From Rhodocollybia butyracea (lineage: Eukaryota; Basidiomycota; Agaricomycetes; Agaricales; Omphalotaceae): 64,000 nt of DNA. The notes below the pieces were generated by a model. The model saw nothing but the letters and a program-made list of their open reading frames with translations, was not told where the DNA came from and ran no database searches. Every line of letters starts with the position of its first letter. The stretch's first letter is position 1. Below are positions 60,564 to 64,000 of the stretch, one piece after another. Where the stretch lies: assembly GCA_015501585.1 (NCBI GenBank), contig JADNRY010000060.1, positions 124,001 through 188,000 on the forward strand. Reading direction: 5' to 3'. Both the position numbers and the translations under genes were made by a program.

Positions 60564-61010
60564 ATGGCGGATGTCGACGCTTTCTATAAGAAGATCAGGC
60601 TTCGCCTTGTGGAAAGTGGCGAATGGGACAGGTTTGCTCAAAGCTATTGATTCACACTCTCAACTCACTCGAGTCCCATTAGAATGAAAGCCGTAATTGG
60701 CCCAAAGTTGAATGAAAGCGGATGGGTGGATGACATTAAGCACAAAGGCATTGGTCAGTTAGCTGCTTTGTTGTCTAGTACCATTGGGAAGCTAAGACCG
60801 AGCCTGTATGAAGAACGAGCCAATAGCATGGACCACCTTTCTTTTCAAACTTTGTTTGAAACTCTGTCCACTGCGGGGCACGTAGGTACGACACACAGTG
60901 CCTCTGGCTCATACATGCTAACGAGTGCCATTTCTTAAGGTTTACCTTTACCAGTTCGCCGAGAACTCCAAGCTATGATTCGTGAATACTTGGAAAAGCA
61001 GTTTGAATGA
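60564..61010 (+). CDS. SUS1: SUS1/ENY2, SAGA deubiquitinase module and TREX-2 subunit
   Basis: Four exons (60564-60631, 60683-60753, 60814-60885, 60940-61010) add to exactly 94 codons, giving a 93-residue protein. Exon 1 gives MADVDAFYKKIRLRLVESGEWD; exon 2 completes the ERL-type helix with LNESGWVDDIKHKGI. Exon 3 gives SFQTLFETL, and exon 4 gives LPLPVRRELQAMIREYLEKQFE. Length, helical pattern and the SGEWD...GW spacing match SUS1/ENY2. Known role: links histone H2B deubiquitination to mRNA export at nuclear pores. Three introns in under 450 bp is high for so small a gene; the yeast homologue is also unusually intron-rich. It ends tail-to-tail with uL4, 109 bp apart. Confidence 0.9.
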
Positions 61011-61119
61011 ACATTGTACTTTCATCACATGTGCATAGCTTTTATAACCAGACATAGGACATGGGTAACAACATAGACGTAGTAGATAACCCGCACAACC
61101 TCTTTCCGCAAGTTCAACA

Positions 61120-62494
<1,375 letters not shown>

Positions 62495-63325
62495 GACTTG
62501 CGGCGTTGGGTGTTTTACACGATGAGCTCAAATATTTGGTCACATTGATGACAGAAACTGTATAGCTGATTTCCACGCCTCAGGATCAGGTGATAGCCTG
62601 GCGCTTACCGACCTGTATCAATTGCTCAGTAAGTCAAAGCTAGCTACACATTTACACTTCGTTGCTTTTCTGTACGCAACACTACTACCAAAAGCAAATT
62701 GACCAATATCATCTTCACTTTTTTTAAAAAAGAAGTTGAAACTTCGACAGTAAAGAGGGGGACTGTCCAGTTACTGGATTCCGGCGACTTGAAATCTGTA
62801 TCAAGTTACAATTTCTGTTCCGGTCGCCCTCTTGCGAGCGCGGGCTTCTTCACCCTCGTCTCTCTTTCTCTTATTACTCATCTGGGTTGCCTCTTCCTTT
62901 TTCCTGGAGAACCTCATCTCGTCTTTAGCTGCTTTACGGGACCTTAACCTTTTAGACGTGCGCGCGATGCTCTCTTTTCTGCCTTGATATTATCCTCTTC
63001 TCTACTGTGCAAATGATCCGGTGCAATGCACATTGCCTCGAGTCTAATGCCTGACATCACTGTCTAACTTGGTCTCCAAGGATGGCTGGCAGCTATTAAT
63101 TCATCCGTTGTCGTCTTCAGCATTTTTGTTAAGGAAAGGGTAGCAAGTGGGTGATTATAGGTGATTATCCATGTCTGGGTCCTAGATATCAACGTGGTGG
63201 TCTTTACATATTTCGGAGGCCCGTAGCCTGATCGTCGCTGTCATCGTCTTCGAGCTCGCTGTCTGGGCTGGAATAACTCGCTCTAACGGCCAAGATACAC
63301 CGACCACAGAAAAATTGCTTCCGGT
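62495..63325. other. Intergenic region between RPL4 and A6
   Basis: The RPL4 promoter region is at the left; the right 100 bp is similar to the A3 leader. A pyrimidine-rich stretch (62830-62890) is notable. No gene is supported. Confidence 0.55.
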
Positions 63326-63335
63326 GTGGGTCCAA
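63326..63335 (+). promoter_or_regulatory. Conserved leader motif GTGGGTCCAA of family A (A6)
   Basis: The 10-mer lies 82 bp upstream of the A6 ATG and is followed by GTATTCGCAACGTGACGTGT, closely matching the A3 leader. A6 and A3 therefore form a subgroup with longer leaders. Confidence 0.45.
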
Positions 63336-63417
63336 GTATTCGCAACGTGACGTGTTTGGTTGTTGTGTGTTCTTTCTCTTGTTATTAACATTTTATTCTT
63401 ATTACCACTCCCTTGCT

Positions 63418-64000
63418 ATGTCTTTCACTGAAGATGATACGAGCAAGTATCTTTCAGAATACTTGACGGCTATTTGGGCCGACCTAGAACCTGATCCAGC
63501 GCTGGTTTCGGTACAGTGCTGCGCGGTTTTACTGGAACGGAATTCTGATCTACGAGGGTTAGTGGAAAAGGCTTGCATAGAGAAAGATTCGAATATCCTG
63601 AAGGATACTGGTGTGCTGAATGTTTACTTAGCGTGCAGTAGACTCTTAAAATGCTCCATCTTTTCAGATTTACCCCGTCATCCGCGTCAAATGATTTACA
63701 ACCTAGAACAATTTCGGGTTGTTTTTAAGTTTCTGGAAACTATGCGCGTACCCATGGAGAAGATTGTCGATGGCACTGCGTTCGAGAATTTACCTCGGTG
63801 GAATTTAAAAGCCCCTTTGGCTGTGGATAATCCGGATGTGGCAGAGCATATCAAGAAACTCAATATCCATTCCAAGTATCCGGAAAGCGAGCCCTTACTC
63901 TTAATTCATGAGAACGGAAGCTTTCAGTCGGACCCGGAACTCAATGAGCGACTGGAACAGATCTTTTCTCCAACACGAAACGCGTTTGTTCTTTCTTTGT
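63418..64000 (+). CDS. Family A copy A6, 5' part (cut by the window edge)
   Basis: ATG at 63418 starts MSFTEDDTSKYLSEYLTAIW. The first intron (GTGTGCTG...TTTTCAG, 63611-63667) happens to be a multiple of three with no stop, so it also reads through. The N-terminal domain continues DLPRHPRQMIYNLEQFRVVF...LNERLEQIFSPTRN without a break, better preserved than A3 and A5. The window ends about 17 bp into the second intron, whose donor is GTTTGT, just before the P-loop exon. It is on the plus strand, opposite to most copies. It is a good candidate for a functional member, but the decisive domains lie outside the window. Confidence 0.7.
   Translation, partial: MSFTEDDTSKYLSEYLTAIWADLEPDPALVSVQCCAVLLERNSDLRGLVEKACIEKDSNILKDTGVLNVYLACSRLLKCSIFSDLPRHPRQMIYNLEQFRVVFKFLETMRVPMEKIVDGTAFENLPRWNLKAPLAVDNPDVAEHIKKLNIHSKYPESEPLLLIHENGSFQSDPELNERLEQIFSPTRNAFVLSL

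Overview
The window looks like nuclear DNA of a filamentous basidiomycete, probably Agaricomycotina. The genes are intron-dense, with introns of about 45-60 nt (GT..AG). The housekeeping genes are fungal: autophagy protein ATG2, the ABC-F protein ARB1, ribosomal protein uL4, mitochondrial ribosomal protein mL59 and the SAGA/TREX-2 subunit SUS1. I cannot name the genus. All assignments come from reading the sequence; no database search was run.

Layout. (1) 1-9.8 kb: a tandem array on the minus strand of a multicopy family, called 'family A' here (copies A1-A3). It has an N-terminal domain, a P-loop NTPase, a nuclease-like region lacking the expected catalytic residues, and a basic Ser/Thr/Arg-rich tail. 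An hAT-like 789-bp MITE with an 8-bp target duplication sits between A2 and A3. (2) 9.998-13.538 kb: a distant, apparently intact relative, 'family B', head-to-head with A3, with P-loop, PD...QxK nuclease-like motif and acidic/basic tail. From memory both families resemble the Crinkler/RHS-type NTPase-nuclease proteins of eukaryotes. (3) 14-28 kb: ARB1, a MITE, a very large coiled-coil protein gene and a membrane-anchored aspartic protease. (4) 29-30.6 kb: A4, a 5'-truncated copy of family A. (5) 31.2-37.9 kb: ATG2. (6) 39.648-51.012 kb: a giant inverted repeat. Two 5,600-bp arms with no length difference and one substitution found flank a 165-bp asymmetric centre. Each arm carries a DDE-type transposase-like gene and a convergent RING-H2 gene. 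(7) 52.37-55.87 kb: a nest of TIR elements containing a wrecked Atm1-like ABC transporter pseudogene. (8) 55.9-58.7 kb: A5, broken; then a tail relic near 59.2-59.4 kb. (9) 59.8-62.5 kb: mL59, SUS1 and uL4. (10) 63.418 kb to the end: the 5' part of A6.

How it fits together. Compact housekeeping blocks alternate with repeat-rich blocks. Family A copies lie on both sides of the housekeeping genes. Those visible in full are frameshifted, truncated or carry a stop, while the single-copy genes I could assemble (family B, SUS1) keep clean frames, so the damage is unlikely to be only sequencing error. All five family A copies with a visible 5' end share the 10-mer GTGGGTCCAA 33-82 bp upstream of the start codon. 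The most striking structure is the near-perfect 11.4-kb palindrome of the transposase/RING unit.
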